Source: Drosophila persimilis
Lineage: Eukaryota; Arthropoda; Insecta; Diptera; Drosophilidae
Assembly: GCF_003286085.1 (NCBI RefSeq)
Contig: NW_020825401.1
Location: 186,001-250,000 of the forward strand
Reading direction: 5' to 3'
Length of the DNA: 64,000 nucleotides
Shown: positions 52,903-63,981 of the stretch, in pieces
Numbering within the stretch: the stretch's first letter is position 1
Layout: every line of letters starts with the position of its first letter
Notes under the pieces: model-generated
Database searches by the model: none
What the model saw: only the letters and a program-made list of their open reading frames with translations
Told to the model about the DNA's origin: nothing
Translations under genes and position numbers: made by a program

Positions 52903-54921
52903 TTAATCCCAGGACAACTTCTCTTGGCACAAACGCTGGAGAAAGATTTTGGATTTAGTAATTACGGGACCAGCTAGTCCGTTCAGGGGATATCCAGATG
53001 AGGTTGAAGCGGATCCATCAAAAACGACGCGAAGCTTGGTCGTAGAACTATCTTCCTTCATGACGCAATGGTGAGGCAAAAAATATCGGCAGTTGCTGAT
53101 TGACTGGGTAGGAACCTGAGACATATGGCCTAAATCAAGGTACTCCTTTATAAATGCTGCATACTGAGATTTAACATCAGGGCGACGATCTAACTTTCTC
53201 TCAAGGGTCAGGAATCTACGAAGCGCTTGATTGTAAGATTCTCCAAGGAGATCCAAATTATATTTTGCTGGCAGCCGAACACAATAATAACCTTTATGTA
53301 GTTGACGGAAATGCTGCACAAAGTGTGCTTCACAATCTGGCTCTTCTTTGGTAGACTTTTTTATTGGTTCGATGCAATTTTCTACCTCCCAAAACCTCCG
53401 AAGAAGCACCTCAAGCCGATCCTCTGGACTATTATCCTCAGGAGCTACGGCCCGAGCGCGAGAGACCATCAACGAGGAACCTTTTAAACGCGAACAACTT
53501 CCAGACACGACCCATCCCAAGCGCGTTTTCTGATTTGAAGGCAATCCTGGCAGTAGCTTGACCTGACCAACACACAGGAGCTCGAAAAACAGACTTGCGC
53601 CAATTAGCAGATCGACGCGCTGCGGCTTATAAAACTCCGGATCAGCTAGTGGTATGTTAGATGGAATGTTCCAGTTTTGAGTGTCAATTCCAATGCTTGG
53701 CTGTCGATCGGTTATGCTAGAGGCTACAATGGGAGTGATGAGAGTTGAGTAATCCGATGAGCGATAGTGCAGGCTAACGTTGACCGAAAATCCGTCCGTG
53801 ACGAAGCTAGAGTCGCCTATTCCCGAGACTGCAGTCGATGATTTCATTTTTCGAATCTGAAGCTGATTCGTGAAACCAGAAGTTATTAGATGCAATTGGG
53901 AGCCGGAATCCAGCAACGCTCGGCAGGGAACTAAAACGCCGGAACGATTTTTGACTAAGACCGTGGCCGTGGCAAGTAGAACAACACCATTCCTGAGATC
54001 TTGGGCAATAAGGGCAGACGAGGTAGCCGCTGAAGTAGAGGGCTCAGTGGTATGCTCAGACGGCGTAGACTCAGACAGCGCAGACTGAGATGGAGTATAC
54101 GGCGCTGATTTCCCTTGGACTGCGGTATCTTCAGGGCTACCAAAATGAAGGAGGGTATGGTGTCTACCCCCGCAGGTACGACAGTTGCTCGAGGTGCACT
54201 GAAGTAATCGATGCCCTGTTCTGAGACAATTTATACATAACGAAAGCCGCTTGGCTTCTTTATGGCGATTTGTGGGGGACAGCGCTTTAAACTTCTGACA
54301 GTGTTGGACCTCGTGAGCACCATCGTTGCACAGCGCGCAGCGTGCTACGGTTTGGTTCCTTGTAACCAATGTGGACCTAGAATTATTATACTTTCTACTT
54401 CTGCCCACCTGATTGCTCAACGCATAGCTTGCCATAGAAAAGTCCATCGTCTCCCATGATCTGCATCGCTGCTCCAAAAACGAGGCCATAGATTGCCACG
54501 ACGGAATTAAGTTGGCGAATGCGGGTTCGTTGAATCGTTCCTCGTACTTCTCTTGGCTCGCTGGATCCAGTTTTCGGAGAAGCTCCTGCACGATGATGCA
54601 TCCTGCGATCTGCTCAGTGGTGCCCAAAGCCTGGAGCGCGTGCATATGTGAATTGAATTTGTCTGAAAGCTCCCGAAGCATGACCACTGACCCAGGTTCC
54701 ACAGCCGGAAGCGCCAAGATCTCATTGATGTGTGCCTGAAAAACCAATCGCCGATTATTGAATCTGTTTTCCAACAAATCTAATGCCACAGCATAATTGC
54801 CATCTGAGATTTCCAGCGAGTGAACAGTCTCCAATGCCGAATCCCGCAGACAAGAACGCAAATGCTGGAGCTTTTCTATGTTTGTTAAGTCCGGATGGCT
54901 GTCGATGATGGTGGCAAACAT
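52903..54921 (-). pseudogene. Element C Gag C-terminus, protease and RT stub
   Basis: 672-codon frame. Gag helices (TNIEKLQHLRSCLRDSALET) lead to zinc knuckles CALCNDGAHEVQHC and CINCLRTGHRLLQC with CRTCGGRHH (about residues 195-255). The protease has CRALLDSGSQLHLI (about 335) and the RT start is FDGSASTSSGYPLN (about 640). From there it jumps to GPVITKSKIFLQRL, the region after the RT core. Some 280 residues containing the polymerase active site are missing. Confidence 0.85.
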
Positions 54922-55478
54922 TGAATAAAAGTCCGTCCAGCATACCCGCCGCTAAACGTCGGCAATTGTATAGGAGGCAGGGATGGTACTTGTCTACGGT
55001 GAGGTAGAAATTGCGAGCCGGCAAAATCAACTGCAGTGTTTCCTCCAGCCAAGGTAGAATGAAATGGCATGCGGCCGCTACTCTTAGCCATTTCCCTCAT
55101 AATCGCCGCCTTCAGCGAGCTTGCAAGTGACTCAAAAATGTCACACAAACCACTGTGAATTTCGCTTCGATCCAATTCCTCAAGCTCGCCGTGAAACATC
55201 TCAAATTTGCCGATCAACTTCTCGACTTGCTCTTGCTTTACCACGAGCATGTAGTAGTCACAGTCCAACGACTCATTCTGCCAAGCGGTAGCTAACCTTT
55301 TCATTTTCTCGCATAATTCCGTTGACTTAAGCTTCAAAAAAGACACGCTGTTTTGCTCACTGGTCATTGGAATTTCGTTAGCAGCATTAATTTCCATGGT
55401 AGCGGCAGCGTTAGCAGAAAGACCAACGTCTCTAGCGGGAAGATGATCGCAAAGAGTAACACGAGCAATAGACGACAA
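54885..55478 (-). pseudogene. Element C Gag N-terminus
   Basis: Reads through LGNTAVDFAG-like sequence to LPPIQLPTFSGGYAG, the conserved BEL Gag motif, then loses frame. The continuation is in the frame starting at 54921, so one or two small indels near 54925-54940 separate them. The start is uncertain: a Met in MEINAANEIPMTSEQ (about 55395) is the likely one. Confidence 0.75.
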
Positions 55479-55740
55479 GAACCGAGCCCAGCAAGCGAAC
55501 AGCTATGTACGAACTGTATATACAAAGGCGACCGGTGTAAGAAACGTTTCTTGCGGGAAGATGACCGAAAAGAGAAGCGCAAGCCAACAGCTACGTGCAC
55601 TACCGAATATGCAGGGGAGGCCGGTGTATATATGTATGGATAACTTATGTGGTCGATGACACTGGTTGAGATGGCAATTAGTTTAGATCTTTGAATGCTT
55701 TATTAGTTTGTGATTGCACTGATGGATTATTTATTGCACA

Positions 55741-55758
55741 ATCACGTCGGGGTCACCA
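55741..55758 (-). promoter_or_regulatory. Element C primer-binding site
   Basis: Minus strand TGGTGACCCCGACGTGAT, 2 nt from the LTR. I could not assign the tRNA. The site differs from that of D and E. Confidence 0.65.
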
Positions 55759-55760
55759 AA

Positions 55761-56140
55761 TGTTAAGCTATTAAGCGTTTTTAATAACTGTTGCAATTTG
55801 AAGTTAATGAAAGTCGAGAGGCTGTTTATAATTCACAATTTATTTGTATATGTAAACCAACTTATCGCGTATGTACATATGGGAATGATTGGGCGAACGA
55901 TTGATGCGAGGATGTTAATCTAATAGCTGCGAAGATTAGCTCAAGACTGCCCATGCAAGGGCTGACGGGCCAATCTGCCGGGCCCTATGCAGCAAGCTTA
56001 GACGCGAGCGAGAGCGTATGATAGCCCGAGAGCGTTAGAGCTGCTCGGGGATGCTCTTAAGCCGAGTCCGAGAGATTGCGACATAAGGAGACGAAAGAAT
56101 TCCGCTGCATGCGCATATGCGGTAGCAAATGATCTTTGTA
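55761..56140 (-). repeat. Element C 5' LTR (380 bp)
   Basis: Plus strand TGTTAAGC...GATCTTTGTA. Same length as the LTR at 61636-62015. On its right it is not followed by unique DNA but by another C internal end. Confidence 0.9.
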
Positions 56141-56237
56141 GTAGGGGCATTGGAAACGACAACACTAAAATGTATTTCCTTTGTGCCGCACCACTGGCAA
56201 TAATTTAAAATATTTAAGCTGCTTGACCCGACAAATA
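56141..56237 (-). mobile_element. Tail of a further element C copy
   Basis: From gtaggggcattggaaacgac to cttgacccgaca it matches the 3' end of C's internal region (50658-50752, 62016-62110) with several substitutions. The LTR at 55761 was therefore once shared by two tandem C elements. Confidence 0.85.
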
Positions 56238-57260
56238 TCTTTCAGTTGAAATGCAATATGTATGTGTATTAGGGTGTCCCTTATTTTACGAAAATAAAAA
56301 TTCAACATGCATACCCTCTATTTTTTTACTTTTGTAACCAAGTTACTACAAAAAATTATTTTGACTTTTTGAAATTTAATTAAACCGTGCCGAATCGTGT
56401 TAGCAGTTGTGATTTTAACCAGGCATACATTATACATTTAGGTTTCTGGCAACCTGTTTGTTGTTCGCGTCAAAATTAATTTGTAACCCTTATTTGACTT
56501 TTATTTATCAATATTAAACTAATATATATATGTATAAGTAAATATATAGATAACATTCATATGTAGTGCGAAGTTGAAATTTAAATCACATCGCTTTTAT
56601 CATACTCGTGGTAGTGCATTTTCAAACCCGCAGACCCAGCAATACGGGCCTATAAAAAGACGGCGACGAGAACCAAAGAGCAACTTACGCAGAAACCCGG
56701 CTCAGAGTACAGACGTTGTACCAAAAACTTACGCAGAAATCCGGCCGCTTGTCGGGCGTATAGGAAAGCATATTTGTTTTCTTCGCCTGAAAGTAGGCCC
56801 GATGTTATTTATACAATTTATATATTTATATATATTATATTATTTATACAATTATGTATCACACCTCACTCTAATATCACGCACCGAGATACTTATTACT
56901 TATTAAGTTTATTCCCTATAGTTAGTGTATAGTTAGGTTGGCTTAATTTCTTGTTGTGGTGTTACATGCTAAATGTTCTTTGTCGTGTGGGGCTAGCGCC
57001 ACCCAGGGTTGACATTAATATGCTTAAAAACGAAAAAAAATCTCCCCACGGTTTCCATAACCGTTTAAGGTGAATTGCGAAGGATCGTGCCAAGGCAGAT
57101 CCGGAGAACCAAATTTTTGTTGGTCGGTAGATCCGCCCAAATCGTTCTTTCTCCTCGTGGCCGTACAAGCATTCAGTTGCGCAGAGAGAAAAAAAAAATA
57201 GTAAAAAAATAAAATTAAATCGCCGTAAATAACCGTGGTGTGAAACAAAAGTGCACTAGA
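56238..57260. other. Unassigned AT-rich sequence
   Basis: No supported gene. A frame at 56574-56906 is open for 110 codons (basic, Pro/Arg-rich start, then hydrophobic) but resembles nothing I know, and its second half is low-complexity tatata coding. Not a TE I recognise. Confidence 0.4.
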
Positions 57261-58784
57261 TCGAAAAAAAAAACCCAGATTGGGTTCTAAACGAAAAAGT
57301 GAGTACCGGCCTTCGACAGTGCTAGGAGCCTCGAAGTTCGATTTTCCGAATTTTTCTGTATTTTCCGCCTGGAGGTCAGCAGCCCAACACAAAAAAAACT
57401 TGGAGAAAGAGGGAATTAGCACCTCAACCCCATCCCCCTATTTTCGCAGTTCCAGTTCCAGCCGGGTAAATATGTGCATTAAGTAACTGTTAGAAAAAGT
57501 AGCCTGATCAGCACTTTCACATTCAACATTACAATCGGCACTTAGTTTGGGAATAATCCAAAAGCTGCAGCCCGAGCTTTGGCCCCGCACTACCTACCAG
57601 CTGATCCACCAAGTCGCGGGCAGTAAACTTTGGCTGCGCGAGGCGAGGACAGCCGTCTGAACGGGCTTAGTGCGGCGAATTGTCGGAGTAACCGTTTTCG
57701 CGTTCAAAACCGGGCCAAGAAACGCGTTAACCCGGAACTTACAGTCAGCGTAGGACCGAAGTAGCGGAAATTTTCCTACCGGGCTGGAAAAAATAGTGCA
57801 CCACGTGTGTACCGCCTGTGGTATCGCCTCTCCTGTTCTTCGTGTGATTCGGGCCTAGCTGTTCAAACGTTTAGTAAAAGTGCAATTGAGGCCAGTGCTT
57901 GTCATATGTGCACGTTAGTGTCATTATGTAGGCTGAATGTACCCGAAAAACTGTAAGAGATGTGCTCACAAATATATATATACACAGCCCATTGAAAGCC
58001 ACTGAGGCCAGTAGGATCCCACCGTGACTCGCATTCCCTTGACCCTCGCAGTCCGTTGATATGTCTGTTTTTGTGTAGTTGGATATAATAAGTGATAATT
58101 GTAGACAGAAAACAAAAACAGAAAAAAACCAACAACACATGGAAAGTTTAAAAATGCATTTTATGCAATGCAAACCATTTTATTTTGGTTTGCAGGTAAA
58201 CGTTTAATGCACCCACACACAGCGACACGCCCAGCTACGAAAGATCTTTCGCCGCGGGAATACAAACAAAAACGATGAGTGAGCTTTATAATACACAAAC
58301 AACACTACATTTCTTAGCCTCCCAAAATTCCGCGAGCGTGGCATAAGCTTTGTTTTTTTTTGCTAGTGCTGTTTGTCGGTCGTTGACCTCACACTTTTAA
58401 ATTAGTCACAGCTGATAAGCCTTCTGCCTTTACATTACGCTTGGTAAAAAAGAATAGAACTTCCAACTACTCCCTGAAGCCGATGTGCTGGGACATGTGT
58501 ACCTATATTGCGCTGTATTATTATCTTTCTATTTAAGGAAAAATCATTAGTTTATATCGCACTATAAAATGCACTTATAACTATTTATACTTATCGTATT
58601 TATTTATCTAAATATTCCCTAGTAATAATAGCTATATCTCTTGTGACGATTTTCTTTCCTACTTTTGTCCATTTAGCCTTGTCTTGGAGTTCTCTGTTAG
58701 TGTTTTTTTCTTGTAACATGAGGGTATCTGAATATAGTTTCTAATAAAATGATTATTAAGATGAATATGTGCTAGACGTTGCCT
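57261..58784. other. Unassigned sequence, possible host-gene 5' region
   Basis: Non-repetitive-looking sequence. It has a splice-donor-like ccgg/GTAAAT at 57464-57471 and an acceptor-like tttggtttgcAG at 58184-58195. ATG 58275 (aaaacgATGAG) opens a 23-codon frame to 58346. At the right end (58660-58785) a minus-strand frame reads LAHIHLNNHFIRNYIQIPSC, which I cannot assign and which is fused to the truncated copia integrase. Confidence 0.3.
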
Positions 58785-59162
58785 TGATTTGTCATCGATG
58801 AAGGTTAGAAAATACTTTAATCCAGCAAGCGACTGTGTGCCAAAGGGCCCGCACACATCTGCATGAACTAGTTCCAATATATCTTGAGCTTTACTAGTGG
58901 TTGCAACAGGAAATGGTTGCGCATGAATCTTGCTGACCATACATGTTCTGCAATTCATATTCGCCGGGAAAACCATATTTTCAATGCCGCGCACCATTGC
59001 TTTGCTGATCAAATCTTTCATACTGCTGATGTTCAAGTGGCCGTACCGTTTATGCCACAGGGCACCATCAGCCTTAACCGCCGCAAAACAGTTGTTTTGT
59101 TTTCCTCGAAACATATACAAGTTTCCAACTCTGTTCGCCTTTACAATGCATTCGCCATTTTA
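58785..59162 (-). pseudogene. Copia pre-integrase and integrase start, copy 2
   Basis: LWHKRYGHLNISSMKDL is followed by the integrase zinc-finger region (MNCRTCMVSKIHAQPF) and core start ELVHADVCGPFGTQSLAG...FLTFIDDKSR. This is exactly the part missing from copy 1. After DDKSR the match stops. A TAG/TTA change at about 59160 (tttTAGata against tttTGGata) puts a stop between protease and this segment. Confidence 0.8.
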
Positions 59163-60185
59163 GATAACTCGTGCATATTCTTGTCCAAAAGTGACGAAAC
59201 ATTTATTCTGTACAGCGCTGCTCACCGAGAAATAATTTCCATTCATTTCGGGCACATAGAGAACATTCTTTAACAGCAGCGTGCATATCTCTATCTTCAG
59301 CTCTACTTCCCCTTTTCCTTCAGCTTTTAGGAAACCGGAGTCAGCCAGACCAATCATTTCTGTGTGTTTCTCGAACTTTGTGAATAACTGTTTCTCACAA
59401 CACATGTGACTTGTGGCACCACTATCCAAACACCACATACTCTTTTTGAAATTATCTGCGTCCAATGCATTTAATAGACTGCACTGCTTGTTCTCCACTC
59501 TCGCTGCCCTTTCCACATTTGCGCTCTCCTTCTTACACTGAGCCTTCATATGCCCGCGCTCACCACACTTGAAACATATCATTGTATTGTTTCTCTTCTT
59601 TTGCGCTCTGTGCGCGGCCGGCTTATGTACTGCGGTATATGCCTTTGCGTATTCCTTTTGATCTTCTGTGTTTCCCTTTCGTTCGCCTTCTTCCTTCAGT
59701 TTTACGCATAGAACATCGAAAGTCGGCAGACTGTCGCGCGTCTCTATGGCGACAACGAAATTTTCGAATTGTTCTGGAAGGCTTGACAACAAAACAATTG
59801 AGCGCAGTTCATCATTTAGCTCGATTCCTACTGATCCAAGGCCATCAAGAATATCCACGAACTCATTAATGTAGCTTGAAATGCTTTGCCTTTGGTCCAT
59901 GCGCTTGTTTAGCAATTTCTTGTACAGTTGAACCTTTCGTACAGGTCCACTTGGTTGATGAACACTTTTTAATTTGTTCCATGCTTCGGACGACTTACTG
60001 CAATTTTAAATGTATCCCAACTGTGAAGTTTTCACACTCAATGTGATCATGGCCAGCGCCTTTTCATCCTTGGCCTGCCAATTCACACCTTCGGGAACAT
60101 TCGTTGGTAGCAGGTCACCAGATGCCACACTCCAAAATTCAGAGTGCGCCAACACAGACCGCATTTGAATACACCAGGAGTCATA
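59160..60185 (-). pseudogene. Copia Gag and protease, copy 2
   Basis: Gag (LNKRMDQRQSISSYINEFVD) and knuckle CFKCGERGHMKAQC are in one frame with the protease CLDSGATSHMCC, because the 22 bp lost from copy 1 are present. An A/T change at about 60006 creates a stop (ATT TAA AAT) upstream of the open part, so gag starts broken. Confidence 0.8.
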
Positions 60186-60288
60186 ATTTCCCTCCTCTAA
60201 TTTGTCTATTTTAGCCTCTGAGTCACACCGATGTTAATAGTTCGTAACTAAAACAATCACTTTACTTTTTAATTTACAAAATCCGAGC

Positions 60289-60302
60289 CTGGGCCCATAA
60301 CC
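60289..60302 (-). promoter_or_regulatory. Copia primer-binding site, copy 2
   Basis: CTGGGCCCATAACC next to the LTR, as in copy 1. Confidence 0.8.
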
Positions 60303-60527
60303 TGTTGGACAGAATTTCGCTGCCGTTGCAAGGGAAGTTCTTGTACCGAAAAGTAAAAACGCAACCATTCATATGTAAGGTTTATTTGTGACTGAAAAAA
60401 TGCTCTGCTCGCGGGCAGATAGAGACCGAAAAAAGGGAAAACAAAAAGGGAGATAAGAGAACGTCGTTTCGTTACGTCTCTCACTCATACGTCTACATAT
60501 TCATATGTCTGTCAATACATGCGTGCA
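60303..60527 (-). repeat. Copia-type 5' LTR, copy 2
   Basis: 225 bp with the same internal deletion as 28843-29067, so the deletion predates the segmental duplication. Confidence 0.8.
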
Positions 60528-60528
60528 T

Positions 60529-61022
60529 TGCTAGAGATGGTCATTCTTCAACAAAACCACGTTAGCCGTATTAGTAGATTATTGATAGGGAAAGATTCGT
60601 CGTTTAATTACAGCAAAGCAGAACACATCGAACCTATAGAAAACATAGATTCCGACTCACTCCTCTTAAATAACTTCAACGGAACAATAAAATGGCAAAA
60701 CGGTTATGAAAAACTGAGGGGCACGTACTTACTAAAGTACTGGAACGATACAATAAGCATTAACGAAAATAAATTTACAAACATTCACAAAACTATAACC
60801 AAACCACAGACTCCAATGGTACAAGTAGGCCCATTGCAAGAAAAACGCATAAAAATACTTTTGCTCAAAGCACTCGAAGAACTTCACATCAACAATACGA
60901 CCCATCTAAACTTCCTTCAAACTCACTCCTCAATAAATAGTATGACTCTTATTACGCTATTTACAATTGCAATAATACTGATCATAATGTCAAAAACCAC
61001 AAAAAGTGATAAAAGTTATTAA
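60529..61022 (+). pseudogene. Errantivirus env C-terminal part, copy 2
   Basis: Same frame and, as far as I can see, the same protein as 29069-29562, including the terminal hydrophobic anchor. No env N-terminal part exists on its left here. Confidence 0.65.
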
Positions 61023-61073
61023 CATATTATATTTTTAAAATTAATTTGAGGACAAATGAAATAAGAGGGGAAG

Positions 61074-61585
61074 AGTTAACACCCTAAGAGTTCAATACTC
61101 TTATTTCGAATTAAAACAGAAAAAGTAGAAAAATTCTTGCCCAATAGTTTATTACTAACAATTTACACAAAAAGTAAAAGCCATTTCCTGCCTAAAACAA
61201 GAACCGAACCATTGTATTTCTGGAAGTATTTCAGCACTTCACAAGAAACCATCGCCCCCACCCCGTCTTCGACGTCGCGACTGCGATAATTTCGACAATG
61301 CAATTCTGATGACTCCGCTGTTCTTTACCCCCAATATCGACCAGCAACATTGATTTCCTAAAGACAGTCAATTGCCGCTGCCTACAATAATTCTGATGAC
61401 GCCAACAATTCGGCCGCTGCCGAAGTTCCTCTGTCGCGATTTATAATTCTAATTATAATTATTATTATTATTATAATTCTAGATTTAAGCAGTCGCATTC
61501 TGATATTCAATAAAAGCACTTCGCTAAAGTGAATCGAATAAAAATAATCTTTTATTTTGTCCTCCCAATATGGATAAAATTAACT
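61074..61585 (+). repeat. Errantivirus 3' LTR, copy 2
   Basis: AGTTAA...TTAACT, 512 bp. Four bases shorter than copy 1 in the ATT-rich stretch near 61460. Confidence 0.65.
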
Positions 61586-61635
61586 TGTATCCACAAGTAG
61601 TCGCCACTGTATATATATGATCTACGCATTAATAT

Positions 61636-62015
61636 TGTTAAGCTATTAAGCGTTTTTAATAACTGTTGCAATTTGAAGTTAATGAAAGTCGAGAGGCTGT
61701 TTATAATTCACAATTTATTTGCATATGTAAACCAACTTATCGCGTATGTACATATGGAAATGATTGGGCGAACGATTGATGTGAGGATGTTAATCTAATA
61801 GCTGCGAAGATTAGCTCAAGACTGCCCATGCAAGGGCTGACAGGCCAATCTGCCGGGCCCTATGCAGCAAGCTTAGACGCGAGCGAGAGCGTTTGATAGC
61901 CCGAGAGCGTTAGAGCTGCTCGGGGATGCTGATAAGCCGAGTCCGAGAGATTGCGACATAAGGAGACGAAAGAATTCCGCTGCATGCGCATATGCGGTAG
62001 CAAATGATCTTTGCA
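61636..62015 (-). repeat. Element C 3' LTR, copy 2 (380 bp)
   Basis: Uninterrupted LTR ending GATCTTTGCA. The single ATCTT at 62007-62011 is the empty target of the D array. Confidence 0.9.
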
Positions 62016-62089
62016 GTGGGGGAATTGGAAACGACAACACCAAAATGCATTTCCTTTTGGGCCACACCACTGGCAATAATTTAAAATAT

Positions 62090-62740
62090 TTAAGATGCTT
62101 GACCCGACATACTCACCCCGTTGGAAGCCTGACTTTCAACAGCATCTTTAAGGGGCAGCAGGCACAGCTTGTTGACGGCGCGCTTGGTGATTCCAGATGA
62201 CGTCTTCAGCACAGCAACTCGGGAAACGCCATCTCGTCCAGGCAAAAGCTCGACCACTCTCGCCAGTGGCCACTTCATGGGAGGAAGATTCTCATCCTTG
62301 ACAAGAACCAAATCTGCGACAGCTAAACTAGGCTTCGCAGTGCGCCACTTTGAGCGCTGCTGCAGTGACGTTATGTACTCCTCATTCCACCGGGACCAAA
62401 AGAGCTGCTGCAGGTACGAAACGCGCTGCCAGCCGTCCAGGCGATCGAAGTTTAGCTGCGTGACGTCAGGCTCAGCGAACGAAGCAGGAGGGCCACCATT
62501 CAAGAAATGCGCTGGAGTTAGAACATCTAGATCGGCAGGGCTCTCTGAAATTGAAACTAAAGGTCTTGAATTAATCACTGCCGTGATGTGGCACAACAGC
62601 GTCCGCAGCTCGTCAAATCCAAGAACCGAGTTGCCTATCGCACGGTAGAAGTGGTACTTGGGCGTCTTCACTGCAGCCTCCCATAGACCACCAAAATGAG
62701 GGGAGCGCGGAGGAATGAAATGCCAGTCTATAGCCTCGAG
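62090..62740 (-). pseudogene. Element C integrase C-terminal part, copy 2
   Basis: From the [20 protein letters not shown] region (catalytic Glu) to LCLLPLKD. A deletion of about 33 bp at 62736-62745 (compare 51385-51415) cuts it off from the core. Confidence 0.8.
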
Positions 62741-63771
62741 CCTCGCTGAGGACCAGGCGCTTTAATTCCATCAGCTCATTCTTAGCGCCGACAAAATTGG
62801 TTGCGTTGTCTGACGTTGCGCTTTAGTCCATGTAGAAAAGCAACTGTGGATAAGTCCTTTATAAGCTCCAGATGAACAGCCTTGGTAGCGAAACAAATGA
62901 AGACGCAGACGTAGCACTTGATTGGAGCCTTGTTGCGTGCCTCCGGTTTGTAGAAAAACGGCCCACAGAAGTCCACGCCTGTGATCTCAAAGGCATGAGA
63001 ACCATCGAGCCGCTCCTTTGGAAGATCAGCCATTATATGCTCCAATACCCTGGGCTTCAGTCGAAAGCATCTTACGCACTTGTTTACTGCCTTGTTTACC
63101 GTCTTCCTCCCCCCAATAGGCCAATATTGGGATCGAATTAGTCCAAGCAAAGCTCGAGGACCAGCGTGCAGATTCCGCTCATGAAAATGGGAGATTATTG
63201 CAAGAGTCAGTGGATGGCTGCTGGGCAAGATGATTGGATGACGGCCATCAAAATCCAACCAAGCGTTTTTCAGTCGACCATCTACCCTGCGAAGTCCAAA
63301 CTGATCCATGAATGGCGATAACGATGCGATTGAGCTCGATGAGGAGACTGCTCCCCTTGCCCGCAGTGACTTCATGTCCTCCCATAGCTGAGTACGCTGG
63401 ACTAGTCGTAGCAATACCTGGGTTCCATGTTCAATGTCTGAGACAGTGAGTCCGGGGCGCCGAACTCGATTGCAAAACTTGTGAATGTATCCGAAAACGC
63501 GTTGCAAAGAAGCAAATGAATTCGCATACTTGGAATCAGCAATAATGTCCATGTAGGGCGATTTGACCAGAAGAGTCTTCCGACGAAGTTCAAGGGCTGG
63601 CTTATCAGGTAGCACAGTGGGTGGCCAGTCATCTGAGGAGCTGCAAAGAAATGGAGGACCATGAGCCCAAAGAGGTGGCTCATTCAGCTCAGTCGGATGA
63701 GCCCCTCGAGACAGAATGTCGGCTGGGTTTAAAGCTGTGGGAACATAGGGCCATTCCATTTTTTCGGTCAT
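62741..63771 (-). pseudogene. Element C integrase N-terminal part and core, copy 2
   Basis: Keeps [15 protein letters not shown], the zinc finger and [13 protein letters not shown] deletion of about 40 bp at 62813 removes the stretch before the second Asp and shifts the frame (product ends LKRNVRQRNQF). Inactive. Confidence 0.8.
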
Positions 63772-63774
63772 TTC

Positions 63775-63981
63775 CTAAATCGTTGATACTCTATTTGCAA
63801 CAAAAATATTAAATCTTGACGGCTCGTCCCAAATCCAAGAGAGCGCAACGGCAGAATCACACCAACAGTAACACCTTCCCTTGAATACATTCATTCCAGC
63901 TATCTCAGATATGAGCCTAGCCAGCAACTCCGCTCCACAAAGCTCCAACTTTGGTACTGTAAGTATCTTCAAAGGAGCCAC
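63775..63981 (-). pseudogene. Element C RNase H, copy 2 (partial)
   Basis: PLKILTVPKLELCGAELLAR and CWCDSAVALSWIWDEPSRF, the same as 52481-52690. Truncated by the window edge. Confidence 0.8.

Larger units (their letters stand above)
50654..56140 (-). mobile_element. Element C: defective BEL/Pao retrotransposon
   Basis: Minus-strand order is LTR (55761-56140), primer site, gag, protease, truncated RT, RNase H, integrase, and 3' LTR (50654-50657 continuing at 30180-30555). The RT core is deleted and gag is frameshifted. It is a different BEL/Pao lineage from D and E (other LTR, other primer site). Confidence 0.9.
58785..60527 (-). mobile_element. Defective Ty1/copia element, copy 2 (truncated)
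   Basis: Second copy of the copia element, broken in the integrase at about 58785. RT, RNase H and 3' LTR are missing. Right LTR is at 60303-60527. Confidence 0.85.

Noticed and set aside
56574-56906. 110-codon open frame as a gene
   Set aside because: No recognisable domain; the second half encodes low-complexity Leu/Tyr/Ile from a tatata stretch; no supporting signals.
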